The notes: a model not told the origin generated them from the letters alone. Positions 1 to 6,328 are shown, counted from the first letter of the stretch. The stretch is DNA of 7,992 nucleotides from RXIX01 sp003989075 (GCA_029780415.1 JAKOYN010000093.1:1-7992), one strand, 5' to 3'. Made by a program: numbers and translations.

Positions 1-1614
1 CACCGCGCTGTTGACGATGGTGCTGGTGCCCGCCAGGCTGCCACTGAGCGCATTGATGCCGTTGCTGGTCTGGTTGACTCCGGTGACGCCAAAGCGCACG
101 CCGATATCACGCGCATAATCATCGCTGGCAATCACCACCCGCGAGTCGATCATTACCTGTCGCGCCGGAGTATCGAGTTCGGCGATCAGCTTGCGAATCT
201 CGGTCAGCTTGTCTGGTACATCCTTGATCACCAGAGTATTGGTCGGCACATAGGCATTGATCTCGCCGCGCGGCGAGAGCATGTTGCGCGTGTTATTGTC
301 CTTGCCCCGCTCCGGCTGCAGCAGCTTGGCCACATCCTCGGCCTTGGCGTAGTTGAGCTGGATCACCTCAGTGCGCAGCGGCACCAGATCCTCGACGACC
401 TTGCGTGATTCCAGTTCCAGCTTCTCGCGGGCGGCGATTTCCTCGGTCGGCGCAATAAAGACCACGTTGCCGTTCTGGCGCATGGTCAGGCCCTTGGTGC
501 GCAAAATGATATCCAGCGCCTGATCCCAGGGCACATTCTGCAGGCGCAGGGTCAGGTTGCCCTTGACCGTGTCGCTGACGACGATGTTCAGCCCGGTGAA
601 ATCAGCCAGGATCTGCAGAATGGCCCGCACCTCGATATCCTGGAAGTTCAGCGACAGCAGATCACCGGTATATTTCTTTTTTGACATATCAAACAGCGCC
701 GCCTTGTCGTCCTCTTCCTTGGATTTCTGCGGCGGGCGCACTTCGATCACATACTGGTTGTCGGCCTGATAGGCGAGGAATTCAAAGGGCGGGGTCGGGT
801 CGATGGTCAGGCGGGCGTCATTACCGCGGTTGAGCGCCTGTACCGCGCTTACCGGGGTGGCAAAGTCAGTCACATCCAGGCGTCGCTGCTGGCCCTTGCT
901 CAGGGTCGCGCCCTGGAAGTCGGCGATGATCTGATTGCCTTCCTGGCGCACATCGACCGGAATCGACGGGTTGGACAGCTTGACGGTGATCACCGCCTGA
1001 CCGGCCGGGCCACGCCGGAAACTCAGGTCACTGATGTTGCGCGGCCCGGAGGTCACCACCGGGGCCGGCGCGCTCTGGCTTGGGCGCGATTTTGCCGCCG
1101 CCTTGACCGAAGCCGCTGCCGAGTTCGGTGGGGTCCGTGCCGACGCTGTACCCGCATTGTCCAGGGTCAGCAGCACCGCGTTGCCCTGTACCTGCATCTG
1201 ATAGGGCACCAGTTGTGCCAGATTCAGCGAGGCCCGGGTACGGTCAGCGCCTTCCAGAACGCTGATGCGCTCGGCGACGCCGACATTGATCGCCTGCTGG
1301 CGGGTACTCAGTCCGTTGCGAGTGCCGAGAAAGTCCAGCACGATGCGCGCCGGCTCATTGATGGTAAAGGCGCTCGGCGGCGCGGCCAACCGTCCCGACA
1401 GACGAAAGCGCAATTGCAGACGATTGCCGGACAGCGGGCTGATATCCACCGCCTCCAGTACCGGTTCCGCCTCCGCCTCCGCCGCCCGCGCCACCGGCCA
1501 GCTCACCGCCAACAGCGCGCTCAGCAGCAGACCGACCGCCTGCAACCACAGCATTCGCCTGCCCCTGCCCGAATGCCGTTCATGCCGGCCTTCGCTCATC
1601 GACCTGCTCGTCAT
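1..1614 (-). CDS. pilQ: Type IV pilus outer-membrane secretin PilQ (3' end cut by window edge)
   Basis: PilQ forms the gated outer-membrane channel through which the type IV pilus is extruded and retracted. The frame is open from ATG 1614 to base 1 (538 codons). Known PilQ proteins are roughly 700 residues, so the C-terminal secretin barrel is missing here. A hydrophobic signal peptide lies at residues 21-44 and appears to end near ARAAEA. AMIN-type beta domains, which bind peptidoglycan in this family, occupy about 52-152 and 193-294, separated by an Ala/Ser/Pro-rich linker (154-190). The secretin short N domain is at about 315-390, starting GDLLSLNFQDIEVRAIL. An N1 domain follows at about 413-483, and the secretin core begins at RQVMIDSRVVIASDDYARDI. 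I chose ATG 1614 because GAGGGGGA sits about 8 nt upstream; in-frame ATGs at 1599 and 1554 are alternatives. It is the last gene of pilMNOPQ, 16 nt after pilP. Identity is secure. Confidence 0.96.
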   Translation of the reverse strand, partial: MTSRSMSEGRHERHSGRGRRMLWLQAVGLLLSALLAVSWPVARAAEAEAEPVLEAVDISPLSGNRLQLRFRLSGRLAAPPSAFTINEPARIVLDFLGTRNGLSTRQQAINVGVAERISVLEGADRTRASLNLAQLVPYQMQVQGNAVLLTLDNAGTASARTPPNSAAASVKAAAKSRPSQSAPAPVVTSGPRNISDLSFRRGPAGQAVITVKLSNPSIPVDVRQEGNQIIADFQGATLSKGQQRRLDVTDFATPVSAVQALNRGNDARLTIDPTPPFEFLAYQADNQYVIEVRPPQKSKEEDDKAALFDMSKKKYTGDLLSLNFQDIEVRAILQILADFTGLNIVVSDTVKGNLTLRLQNVPWDQALDIILRTKGLTMRQNGNVVFIAPTEEIAAREKLELESRKVVEDLVPLRTEVIQLNYAKAEDVAKLLQPERGKDNNTRNMLSPRGEINAYVPTNTLVIKDVPDKLTEIRKLIAELDTPARQVMIDSRVVIASDDYARDIGVRFGVTGVNQTSNGINALSGSLAGTSTIVNSAV

Positions 1615-1630
1615 GACACTTCCCCCTCGA

Positions 1631-2227
1631 TCATTGGGTCAGCGACAGGAACGCATCCCGTTCCTGCCAGCGCCCGGGCCCGTCCGGAACGATTTCCTTC
1701 AGATCGACGCGCTGCTCGGTAATATCGACGATCTTGCCGTGATTGGTGCCCAGGTAATTGTTCTTCTGCACCCGGTGCACGACGTTGTCCGGCGCCAGGA
1801 CTAGCGCCCAGAGTTCACCGCCGTTGCCCATGCGGAACGTACCCATCATTTTCAGCGAACCGAGCGCATATTTTTCCAGTTCTTCGCGCACCCGGTTCGG
1901 ATCCGGCCGGATCCCGGAACTGGTCGCACTCTGTGCTGCCGCCACTTCCTGGGTCATGAGCAGCTCTTCTTCCTGCGCAAACGGCGAGATCAGAAACGGG
2001 TCCTTCAGGCCCTGTGCGGTGTAGGCAAAGGGCATGTAGGGCTTGATCTCCGGCGGCGGATCGGGCCGCTTGACCGGTGTAGTGCGCTTGGTGGTTTCCA
2101 CAAACTGCTGCAGATCACCCAGCTCGCGCTGCGCGCAACCGGCCAGCAGGGCCAGCAGCAGCGCGCCCAGGCTCCACGGCAGGACGCCGCCCGGCCGGAC
2201 GGCTATCAACTCGGGGCACCTGCTCAT
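1631..2227 (-). CDS. pilP: Type IV pilus inner-membrane lipoprotein PilP
   Basis: PilP is a periplasmic lipoprotein that links the inner-membrane PilN/PilO complex to the N domains of the PilQ secretin. The 198-aa product has a signal peptide ending in the lipobox LLAGC, with the lipidated Cys at residue 31. A Pro/Lys-rich disordered stretch follows (about 50-63), containing the segment that binds PilN/PilO in studied homologues. YTAQGLKDPFL (69-79) is the typical PilP core entry, and the C-terminal beta domain covers about 117-198 (LGSLKMMGTF, then a run ending near EIVPDG). The start ATG overlaps the pilO stop as ATGA at 2224-2227, which suggests translational coupling; GGGAG lies about 11 nt upstream. 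The length fits the family, which is usually 170-200 aa. Confidence 0.95.
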   Translation of the reverse strand: MSRCPELIAVRPGGVLPWSLGALLLALLAGCAQRELGDLQQFVETTKRTTPVKRPDPPPEIKPYMPFAYTAQGLKDPFLISPFAQEEELLMTQEVAAAQSATSSGIRPDPNRVREELEKYALGSLKMMGTFRMGNGGELWALVLAPDNVVHRVQKNNYLGTNHGKIVDITEQRVDLKEIVPDGPGRWQERDAFLSLTQ

Positions 2228-2910
2228 TTCTTGACCGCTCCCTTGTTTGCTCCCTTGCCCGCAGCACTGGCCGCCGTATTATTCTCGTCCATGTAGCGAT
2301 AGGTTTGCAGGGTCGCTTCGATGATCAGCGGCTCGTTGACGGTGGCGCCCTTGCCACCATTACCACCCTTGGCGCCCTTGGCGGCAGTGGCACTGGTCAG
2401 TGTCGCCTTCTCCAGGGTTACGATGCGCGGCAGTGCCGCCACGCCGCTGACGAAGGCACCAAACTGGTGATAGCTGCCCTTGGCCTTGATGGTGATCGGT
2501 TTGGCGGCATAAAAATCCCGAGGTTGTTCGGCCTCGGGCTTGAACAGTTCGAATTCCAGTCCGTTCTTCTTGCCGGTGTTCGAAACATTCTCCAGCAGGT
2601 CCGGCATTTCGGTACCGGTTGGCAGTTGCCGTAACAGCACCTCCAGATCGGTCTCCATCTGCTTGAGCTGGCTGCGGAACGCTTCCAGGTTGGCCGCCAC
2701 CCGCTGCTTTTCGATGAATTCCTGGCGCAGGGTTTGCTCCTCGCGCTCAACCGTATCGAGCTGATCCAGCTGGTCGCTGATCAGGAAATAGTAGCCCGCA
2801 CCCAGCACTACGGCCACCACCAGTACCACCAGCACCGCCTTGCCAGCGGGCGGCCAGTCGCCTGCTTCCTGGATGTTGATGTCGTTGAAGTTAATCTCGG
2901 ACAGATTCAT
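2224..2910 (-). CDS. pilO: Type IV pilus inner-membrane alignment protein PilO
   Basis: PilO is a bitopic inner-membrane protein that dimerises with PilN through periplasmic coiled coils and ferredoxin-like folds, and contacts PilP. The 228-aa product has a short cytoplasmic N-terminus, a transmembrane helix at about 24-44, and a heptad-rich coiled coil at about 46-95. The globular domain covers about 100-208 and includes SYHQFGAFVSGVAALPRIVTL, the family signature. Two things are odd. A Gly/Lys/Ala run at 174-190 interrupts the last beta-strands, and the C-terminus (213-228) is also Lys/Gly/Ala-rich. Both look like low-complexity insertions relative to PilO as I remember it from Pseudomonas. 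Its ATG overlaps the pilN stop by four bases, with a G-rich stretch upstream acting as Shine-Dalgarno. Confidence 0.95.
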   Translation of the reverse strand: MNLSEINFNDINIQEAGDWPPAGKAVLVVLVVAVVLGAGYYFLISDQLDQLDTVEREEQTLRQEFIEKQRVAANLEAFRSQLKQMETDLEVLLRQLPTGTEMPDLLENVSNTGKKNGLEFELFKPEAEQPRDFYAAKPITIKAKGSYHQFGAFVSGVAALPRIVTLEKATLTSATAAKGAKGGNGGKGATVNEPLIIEATLQTYRYMDENNTAASAAGKGANKGAVKK

Positions 2911-3482
2911 GACTTGCCCCCCGCAGTGTCCGCTGCATCTCCCTCCAGCTTGAGCGGAATGAGCAGTTCAAAGGTCCGCACCTGGACATTGTTGATCGTC
3001 TGCGTCTGCACCACCTGTAGCACCGGTTCGCCGAACATCTTGGCATCACGGATGCTGCGCATCAAACTGGAGATAATGACATCGGAGCGGGCCACGCCGA
3101 TGAGCGTGATTTGATTTTCGGCGGTCTTGAATGTGGTCAGGTAGATATCCTGCGGGATCAGCCGGACCAGTTCATCCAGCATGCGCACCATGCCTGGCCG
3201 GCTGGTCTGCAGCTTCTGGATCACGTTGAGCCGTTCCACCAGGCGGTTGCGGGTCTGCTGCAGCGCCTGCAGTTCCTCGGCGGCTTTCTTGAGCCGGGCA
3301 ATCTCGCCACGCAGATAGTTATTGCGTTCCTGCTGGAACTCGATGCGCTGGCTAACGTCACTATAGACCAGGGCCACCAAACCCACGGCCAGCAGCGCCA
3401 CCACCGCCAGCATCGCGATCAGCTCGCGCTGCCGCTGGGTACGGCGTGCCTCCCGCCAGGGCAGCAAATTGATGCGCGTCAT
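2907..3482 (-). CDS. pilN: Type IV pilus inner-membrane alignment protein PilN
   Basis: PilN couples the cytoplasmic actin-like PilM to the periplasmic PilO. The 191-aa product begins with MTRINLLPWRE; the INLLPWR motif (4-10) is the conserved peptide that docks in the PilM groove. A transmembrane helix spans about 21-41, then a long coiled coil (about 44-92), then a ferredoxin-like domain (about 96-179; LDELVRLIPQDIYLTTF and FELLIPLKL are typical). The ATG lies 1 nt after the pilM stop (TGAGATG). GAGGAG at 3494-3499, inside the end of pilM, is 11 nt upstream and supports this start. The length matches the family. Confidence 0.96.
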   Translation of the reverse strand: MTRINLLPWREARRTQRQRELIAMLAVVALLAVGLVALVYSDVSQRIEFQQERNNYLRGEIARLKKAAEELQALQQTRNRLVERLNVIQKLQTSRPGMVRMLDELVRLIPQDIYLTTFKTAENQITLIGVARSDVIISSLMRSIRDAKMFGEPVLQVVQTQTINNVQVRTFELLIPLKLEGDAADTAGGKS

Positions 3483-3483
3483 C

Positions 3484-4590
3484 TCAGTCGAAGCTCCTCA
3501 AGGCCAGCCCACAGGCGACCATCAGCAAGGGGGCATCGCGCAGCAGCGCGTTGCTATTCACCTTGGCGGCACTGCCCATACTCTTGAACGGATTGGCGAT
3601 CACGGTAGTGATGCCCAGCATGTCCGCCGCGACCCGGTCCAGACCCATGATCATCGCACCACCGCCGCTCAGGACGATAGTATCCACATTATAGCGACCG
3701 GAAACGTACTGATCGGAGGAAAAAAAGAACTGCAGGCCATGGCCGATCTGCTCGGCCAGCATCTGCTTGAAGGGCTCCAGAACCACGCTGCCGTAGTCGT
3801 CGGATATCTGGCCGGTGCGCTTGGCCTGTTCGGCCTGGGCGCGGGTCAGGCCATAGGTCTCCATGATCCGCAGAGTGAGCTGCTCACTGCCAAAGCCCTG
3901 TTCACGGGTAAAAATCACCCGTCCTTCCTGGAGGATATAGAGATTGGTAAAGATAGCGCCAATATCGACCAGCGCGGTCAGACTGTCACGCTCCTTGGCC
4001 AGACTGATGCCTTTACCATCACTCCCGCCGCTTGGCAGACTGCCCAGCAACAAGCGAAAGGTGTTCTCCAGGGCGTAGGCTTCAACATCCACCACCGCTG
4101 GCACCAGACCCGCAGACTTGATCGCTTCCTCGCGCATGTCGACGATCTCCTTGCGTGACGCCACCAGCATGACATCCTGCAGATCAGCGCTCGCGGGCGA
4201 CCGGCCGCGCATCTCGAAATCCAGATAGATTTCCTCGATGGGATAGGGAATGTACTGCGAAGCCTCGATGGGGACGTTGGTTTCGATATCGCTTTCCTTG
4301 AATTCCACCGGCATGGGCACGATGCGCGTGATCACGCTGGAGGTCGGCACAGCGGCGGCGACGCGGCGGGCGCGGGCTCCGGAGTTGCGCCAGGCCCGCT
4401 TCAGGGCGGCGCCGGCCTCATCGGCATCGACGAAGTGGCGATCCTCGGCCGCGGTATTCTCGCCCAAGGGTTCGATGGCGAAGGCCTCGACCCGGAAACG
4501 TGGCCCGGAGCGGCTCAGCTCAATCAGTTTGACTGCGGAGGGACTGATATCGACACCCAGGATGGGTTCTTTACGGTTGAACAGGGCCAC
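3484..4590 (-). CDS. pilM: Type IV pilus assembly ATPase-like protein PilM (FtsA/actin-like fold), GTG start
   Basis: PilM is a cytoplasmic actin/FtsA-like protein that binds ATP and the PilN N-terminal peptide, anchoring the alignment complex on the cytoplasmic side. The 368-aa product shows GVDISPSAVKLIEL (12-25, phosphate 1), ALVDIGAIFTNLYIL (206-220, phosphate 2) and VLSGGGAMIMGLDRV (306-320, adenosine site). It ends CGLALRSFD, the classic PilM C-terminus. I chose GTG at 4590 because AGGTGAGG lies about 9 nt upstream and because family similarity begins there (FNRKEPILGVDIS). The frame stays open to an ATG at 4872, but that extension is antisense to the next gene and resembles nothing. 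A Gly/Ser/Lys-rich segment (about 184-203) just before phosphate 2 looks about ten residues longer than in the Pseudomonas protein. It is the first gene of the operon. Confidence 0.95.
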   Translation of the reverse strand: MALFNRKEPILGVDISPSAVKLIELSRSGPRFRVEAFAIEPLGENTAAEDRHFVDADEAGAALKRAWRNSGARARRVAAAVPTSSVITRIVPMPVEFKESDIETNVPIEASQYIPYPIEEIYLDFEMRGRSPASADLQDVMLVASRKEIVDMREEAIKSAGLVPAVVDVEAYALENTFRLLLGSLPSGGSDGKGISLAKERDSLTALVDIGAIFTNLYILQEGRVIFTREQGFGSEQLTLRIMETYGLTRAQAEQAKRTGQISDDYGSVVLEPFKQMLAEQIGHGLQFFFSSDQYVSGRYNVDTIVLSGGGAMIMGLDRVAADMLGITTVIANPFKSMGSAAKVNSNALLRDAPLLMVACGLALRSFD

Positions 4591-4612
4591 GTTACGCTTC
4601 CTCACCTGATCG
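4591..4612 (-). promoter_or_regulatory. Ribosome binding site that sets the pilM GTG start
   Basis: On the minus strand AGGTGAGGA is followed by about 9 nt and GTG at 4590. No ATG close by is in frame at a plausible distance, so this site decides the non-ATG start. Confidence 0.7.
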
Positions 4613-4651
4613 CAATGGCTGAATCGACCAACCGGTCGGCTTTTATTGAGG

Positions 4652-4660
4652 ACTATAGCA
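4652..4660 (-). promoter_or_regulatory. Candidate extended -10 promoter of pilMNOPQ
   Basis: The minus strand reads TGCTATAGT, an extended -10 (TGn followed by TATAGT, four of six matches to TATAAT including TATA). The hexamer 17 nt further upstream (GCGTTT, 4675-4680) is a poor -35, as extended -10 promoters tolerate. Transcription would start near 4645 and give a leader of about 55 nt before pilM. This is a motif-only inference. Confidence 0.45.
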
Positions 4661-4680
4661 AACAACCATGACCGAAACGC

Positions 4681-4699
4681 GGGGTCCTTACTGGGCCCC
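4681..4699. other. GC-rich hairpin in the pilM / 204-aa gene divergent spacer
   Basis: GGGGTCC (4681-4687) pairs with GGGCCCC (4693-4699) over 7 bp, with one G-U and a TTACT loop. No T tract follows on either strand. It lies upstream of the candidate pilM -10 and in the leader of the divergent gene. Function is unknown. Confidence 0.3.
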
Positions 4700-4738
4700 T
4701 GTCCGCAACCCGCCGGGTCACCGCCCCGGAGAATAGCC

Positions 4739-5353
4739 ATGCCCCGCCGCCACCGCGATGACCACCGCATCCGGCAACAGCTTGCCCAGGAATGCGCCCG
4801 CATCATGACCGAGGAAGGCGTATCGAGCTTTGCCGCCGCCAAGCGCAAGGCTGCCTTGCGTCTGGCGGTCACGGACCGGGGCGCGCTGCCTGATAATACC
4901 GAGATTGAACAGGCGCTGTTTGATTACCAGCGCCTGTTTCATGGCGAACGCCAGATGTGTCACCTGCGCGAACTGCGCCGCGCCGCCCTGCAGGCCATGC
5001 GTTTCCTGGAATGCTTCCGGCCGCGCCTAGTCGGCCCGGTGCTCAGCGGCACCGCTGGCCCCCATAGCGATATCAGCCTGCACCTGTTTGCCGATACGCC
5101 CACCGATGTGGTGCTGTTCCTGGTCGAGCGGCGCATTCCCTTCGATAGTCTGGAACGCCGCGTGACGTTTAATAACGGTGAGCAACTTCAAGTGCCGGTG
5201 CTGTGCTTTATCGCCGGTGATGTCGGCGTCGAGATCACGATTTTCGCACCGCTGGCCGAGCGCGAGGCGCCCCGCGATCCGGTTGATGGACGACCGATGC
5301 GCAGGGCCCGCATCGCCGAGATTGAGGCTCTGCTGACAACACCGGCACCCTGA
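4739..5353 (+). CDS. Conserved hypothetical protein, possibly a degenerate nucleotidyltransferase fold
   Basis: This is a 204-aa soluble protein with no signal peptide or membrane segment. The N-terminal half (about 1-95) is helical and Arg-rich, with IRQQLAQECARIMTEEGV and AAKRKAALRLA. The C-terminal half is alpha/beta: RPRLVGPVLSGTAGPHSD (95-111), LHLFADTPTDVVLFL, VPVLCFIAGDVGVEITIF, then PVDGRPMRRA near the end. The G(S/T)A-x4-SDI stretch recalls the G-S...D-x-D loop of polymerase-beta-type nucleotidyltransferases, but the second acidic residue is not evident, so catalysis is doubtful. I recall similar uncharacterised gammaproteobacterial proteins, some annotated as nucleotidyltransferase; that is memory, not a search. 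ATG 4739 has GGAG at 4728-4731, a 7-nt gap. A TTG at 4646 would add 31 unlikely residues. It diverges from pilM across 148 bp. Confidence 0.85.
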   Translation: MPRRHRDDHRIRQQLAQECARIMTEEGVSSFAAAKRKAALRLAVTDRGALPDNTEIEQALFDYQRLFHGERQMCHLRELRRAALQAMRFLECFRPRLVGPVLSGTAGPHSDISLHLFADTPTDVVLFLVERRIPFDSLERRVTFNNGEQLQVPVLCFIAGDVGVEITIFAPLAEREAPRDPVDGRPMRRARIAEIEALLTTPAP

Positions 5354-5367
5354 GGGCCGATGCGCCA

Positions 5368-5397
5368 GGCGCGATTGTATCCGTAAACAATCGCGTC
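5368..5397. terminator. Hairpin between convergent genes, possible bidirectional 3' end
   Basis: GCGATTGT (5371-5378) pairs perfectly with ACAATCGC (5387-5394) around an 8-nt loop. The stem extends to 11 bp (5368-5378 with 5387-5397) with one G-U. It lies between the 3' end of the 204-aa gene (5353) and the 3' end of the minus-strand 90-aa gene (5409). Neither strand has a U tract, so it may stabilise 3' ends rather than act as a classic intrinsic terminator. Confidence 0.45.
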
Positions 5398-5408
5398 ATG
5401 GCACCCCG

Positions 5409-5681
5409 CTATGCCTGGCTCGTTGCTTCGGGATGGGTGTCGATGAAATGCTTGAGCACCAGCTTCAGTTCCAGCACCCGGCGCTCATGGCCACGCTGAC
5501 GCGCTTCCTCGATATCCTCAAGGATGATGCGTTTAATCATCGGCACGCCAGCTTCGGTATGCACCAGGTAACTGCCCAGTTCCAGCGCTGCCATTTCCGG
5601 CAGGTGCTCATGCTGGGCGATCGCCTCGATCTCCTCCTCCGTCAGGTCACTCAACTCGACGCAGTCTTGGTAGGACAACAT
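5409..5681 (-). CDS. Conserved small hypothetical protein (90 aa)
   Basis: The product is a 90-aa acidic, soluble, mostly helical protein. It starts MLSYQDCVELSDLTEEEIEAI and contains HEHLPEMAALELGSYLVHT and the Lys/Leu-rich helix LELKLVLKHFIDTHP near the C-terminus. I recall similar short proteins in sulfur-oxidising and other proteobacteria but know no assigned function or domain. The start is firm: AGGAGG at about 5689-5694 lies 7 nt before ATG 5681, one of the best ribosome binding sites in the window. It is transcribed towards the 204-aa gene. It has no transmembrane segment, signal peptide or metal-binding cluster; there is a single Cys at residue 7. A helical regulatory or adaptor role is possible, but nothing visible supports one. 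Confidence 0.85.
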   Translation of the reverse strand: MLSYQDCVELSDLTEEEIEAIAQHEHLPEMAALELGSYLVHTEAGVPMIKRIILEDIEEARQRGHERRVLELKLVLKHFIDTHPEATSQA

Positions 5682-5820
5682 GATATTCCCTCCTGGGGTC
5701 GCGGGTGGCTTGAATCCGGCGAGTCGCTGCGCAGCCGGTTCGGCTTATGGGTATCGATCAACACGCGTTGACTTTGCCAAGTAAAGGCGAAATCCACCCG
5801 GTCGTCCAGCACAGCCCGAT

Positions 5821-5864
5821 TGCGTATCACCGTTTACCATAAAGACCATGATACGCATCATGGT
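5821..5864. repeat. Two overlapping, mutually exclusive inverted repeats
   Basis: TGCGTATC (5821-5828) is the exact reverse complement of GATACGCA (5850-5857). ACCATGAT (5845-5852) is the exact reverse complement of ATCATGGT (5857-5864) around an ACGC loop. The two pairings share bases 5850-5852 and 5857, so only one can form at a time. The site is about 140-180 bp upstream of the minus-strand 90-aa gene. It could be a protein-binding site or an alternative RNA fold. Confidence 0.4.
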
Positions 5865-5912
5865 TTATCCTTATTTACGCCTCCCAGCCGCTTTCGCTAT
5901 CTTTGCGCGGCC

Positions 5913-5940
5913 TTGGGATGGACCTCTAAAATTTTATAAA
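5913..5940 (+). promoter_or_regulatory. Candidate sigma-70-type promoter reading toward the palindromic element
   Basis: TTGGGA (5913-5918; four of six -35 matches) and TATAAA (5935-5940; five of six -10 matches) are 16 bp apart, inside an AT-rich island of an otherwise GC-rich region. Transcription would start near 5947 and run into the structured element at 6068-6214, with no open frame of note. Motif match only. Confidence 0.3.
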
Positions 5941-6056
5941 TCAACAGCTAAGTTAATTTCAGAGTCTGTCCGCGCACAGCGGTTCGCCGTAGATCGTCCA
6001 GCAATGCCTGACAAGGCCTTGCCTGTGATGCTCGCCCGTGTGACCTGGGTTCAGCG

Positions 6057-6229
6057 TTAACCCGGTTGGCCGCGAAGACGTCAGGGAGCCACTCAACCAC
6101 CACAGGATCGAGGGACGGGCTACCACCGCCCGACCAAAGCGCCACCCCCGGCGCGTGCTCTAAACCAGCACACTCGATAAGCCCATTAAGAAATGCTCCC
6201 CCGTCTTCGCGGCCGACTCCTTAACCCGG
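6057..6229. repeat. Long imperfect palindrome flanked by 9-bp direct repeats (MITE-like or structured-RNA locus)
   Basis: TTAACCCGG occurs at 6057-6065 and again, same orientation, at 6221-6229. Between them GGCCGCGAAGACG (6068-6080) is the perfect reverse complement of CGTCTTCGCGGCC (6202-6214). After a small bulge the pairing resumes as GGGAGC (6084-6089) with GCTCCC (6195-6200), so 19 bp close a 105-nt interior. The direct repeats look like a target-site duplication, but the inverted repeats begin 2 nt in on the left and 6 nt in on the right, so the ends are not perfectly clean. No transposase is present. ERIC-like or MITE elements and a stand-alone structured RNA are the main alternatives. 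Confidence 0.6.
6107..6178. ncRNA. Cloverleaf-forming core of the palindromic element (putative structured RNA)
   Basis: Inside the long stem, ATCGAG (6107-6112) pairs with CTCGAT (6173-6178) and encloses three consecutive perfect hairpins. They are CGGGC/GCCCG (6116-6120 with 6128-6132, 7-nt loop), GCGCC/GGCGC (6139-6143 with 6150-6154, 6-nt loop) and GTGCT/AGCAC (6155-6159 with 6167-6171, 7-nt loop). Together they make a four-way junction of 72 nt, close to tRNA size. The minus strand even shows a D-arm-like GCTGGTTTAGAGC. A real tRNA is unlikely: the minus T-arm-like loop is GGTGGTA rather than TTC-type, the middle loop has 6 nt, and the outer stem has 6 bp. The transcribed strand is not known. 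Confidence 0.4.
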
Positions 6230-6328
6230 GAGCGGTCGTTACCCCTCTTCCACTGGATCCATGGATTCGCGGCGAGGCGTTGCGCTACCATGTGCGCTTT
6301 CCTTCAGCGACTGTCACCGTACACATCC

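Larger units (their letters stand above)
5682..6056. other. Intergenic stretch without a convincing gene
   Basis: Of the 647 bp between the 90-aa gene and the DUF1289 gene, this left part holds the overlapping inverted repeats at 5821-5864, an AT-rich patch at about 5925-5965 including the palindrome TAAAATTTTA (5927-5936), and the 10-bp palindrome CAAGGCCTTG (6012-6021). Short open frames exist (5848-6060 plus, 5651-5830 minus, 5948-6145 minus), but none has both a ribosome binding site and a recognisable product. Confidence 0.6.

Noticed and set aside
1213..1804. Two overlapping plus-strand frames of 169 and 179 codons
   Set aside because: They lie opposite pilQ and pilP, are Arg/Pro/Ala-rich, and look like shadow frames of GC-rich coding DNA.
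4844..4860. 17-nt perfect palindrome CGCAAGGCTGCCTTGCG
   Set aside because: It lies in the coding frame of the 204-aa protein (RKAALR) and is explained by codon choice.
4591..4872. Upstream extension of the pilM frame to ATG 4872
   Set aside because: It is antisense to the 204-aa gene, resembles no PilM N-terminus, and bypasses the strong Shine-Dalgarno at the GTG start (4590).
5651..5830. Minus-strand frame of 59 codons from GTG 5830 (contains LDDRVDFAFTWQSQRVLIDTH)
   Set aside because: Third-position GC is fairly coding-like, but there is no Shine-Dalgarno, a stop lies just upstream, and it overlaps the well-supported 90-aa gene by 31 nt. It may be a decayed gene; I would not annotate it.
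5847..5857. 11-bp CATGATACGCA shared with the tnpB start (7708-7718), suggesting a tnpB remnant
   Set aside because: Similarity does not extend convincingly beyond 11 bp at DNA or protein level.
5848..6060. Plus-strand 70-codon frame
   Set aside because: No ribosome binding site, irregular codon use across an AT-rich patch, starts inside an inverted repeat, and no recognisable product.
5948..6145. Minus-strand 65-codon frame through the palindromic element
   Set aside because: It spans one arm of the inverted repeat and has no recognisable domain or ribosome binding site.
6107..6178. Calling the cloverleaf a tRNA
   Set aside because: The T-arm-like loop lacks a TTC-type motif, the middle loop has 6 nt rather than 7, and the acceptor-like stem has only 6 bp with no CCA context.
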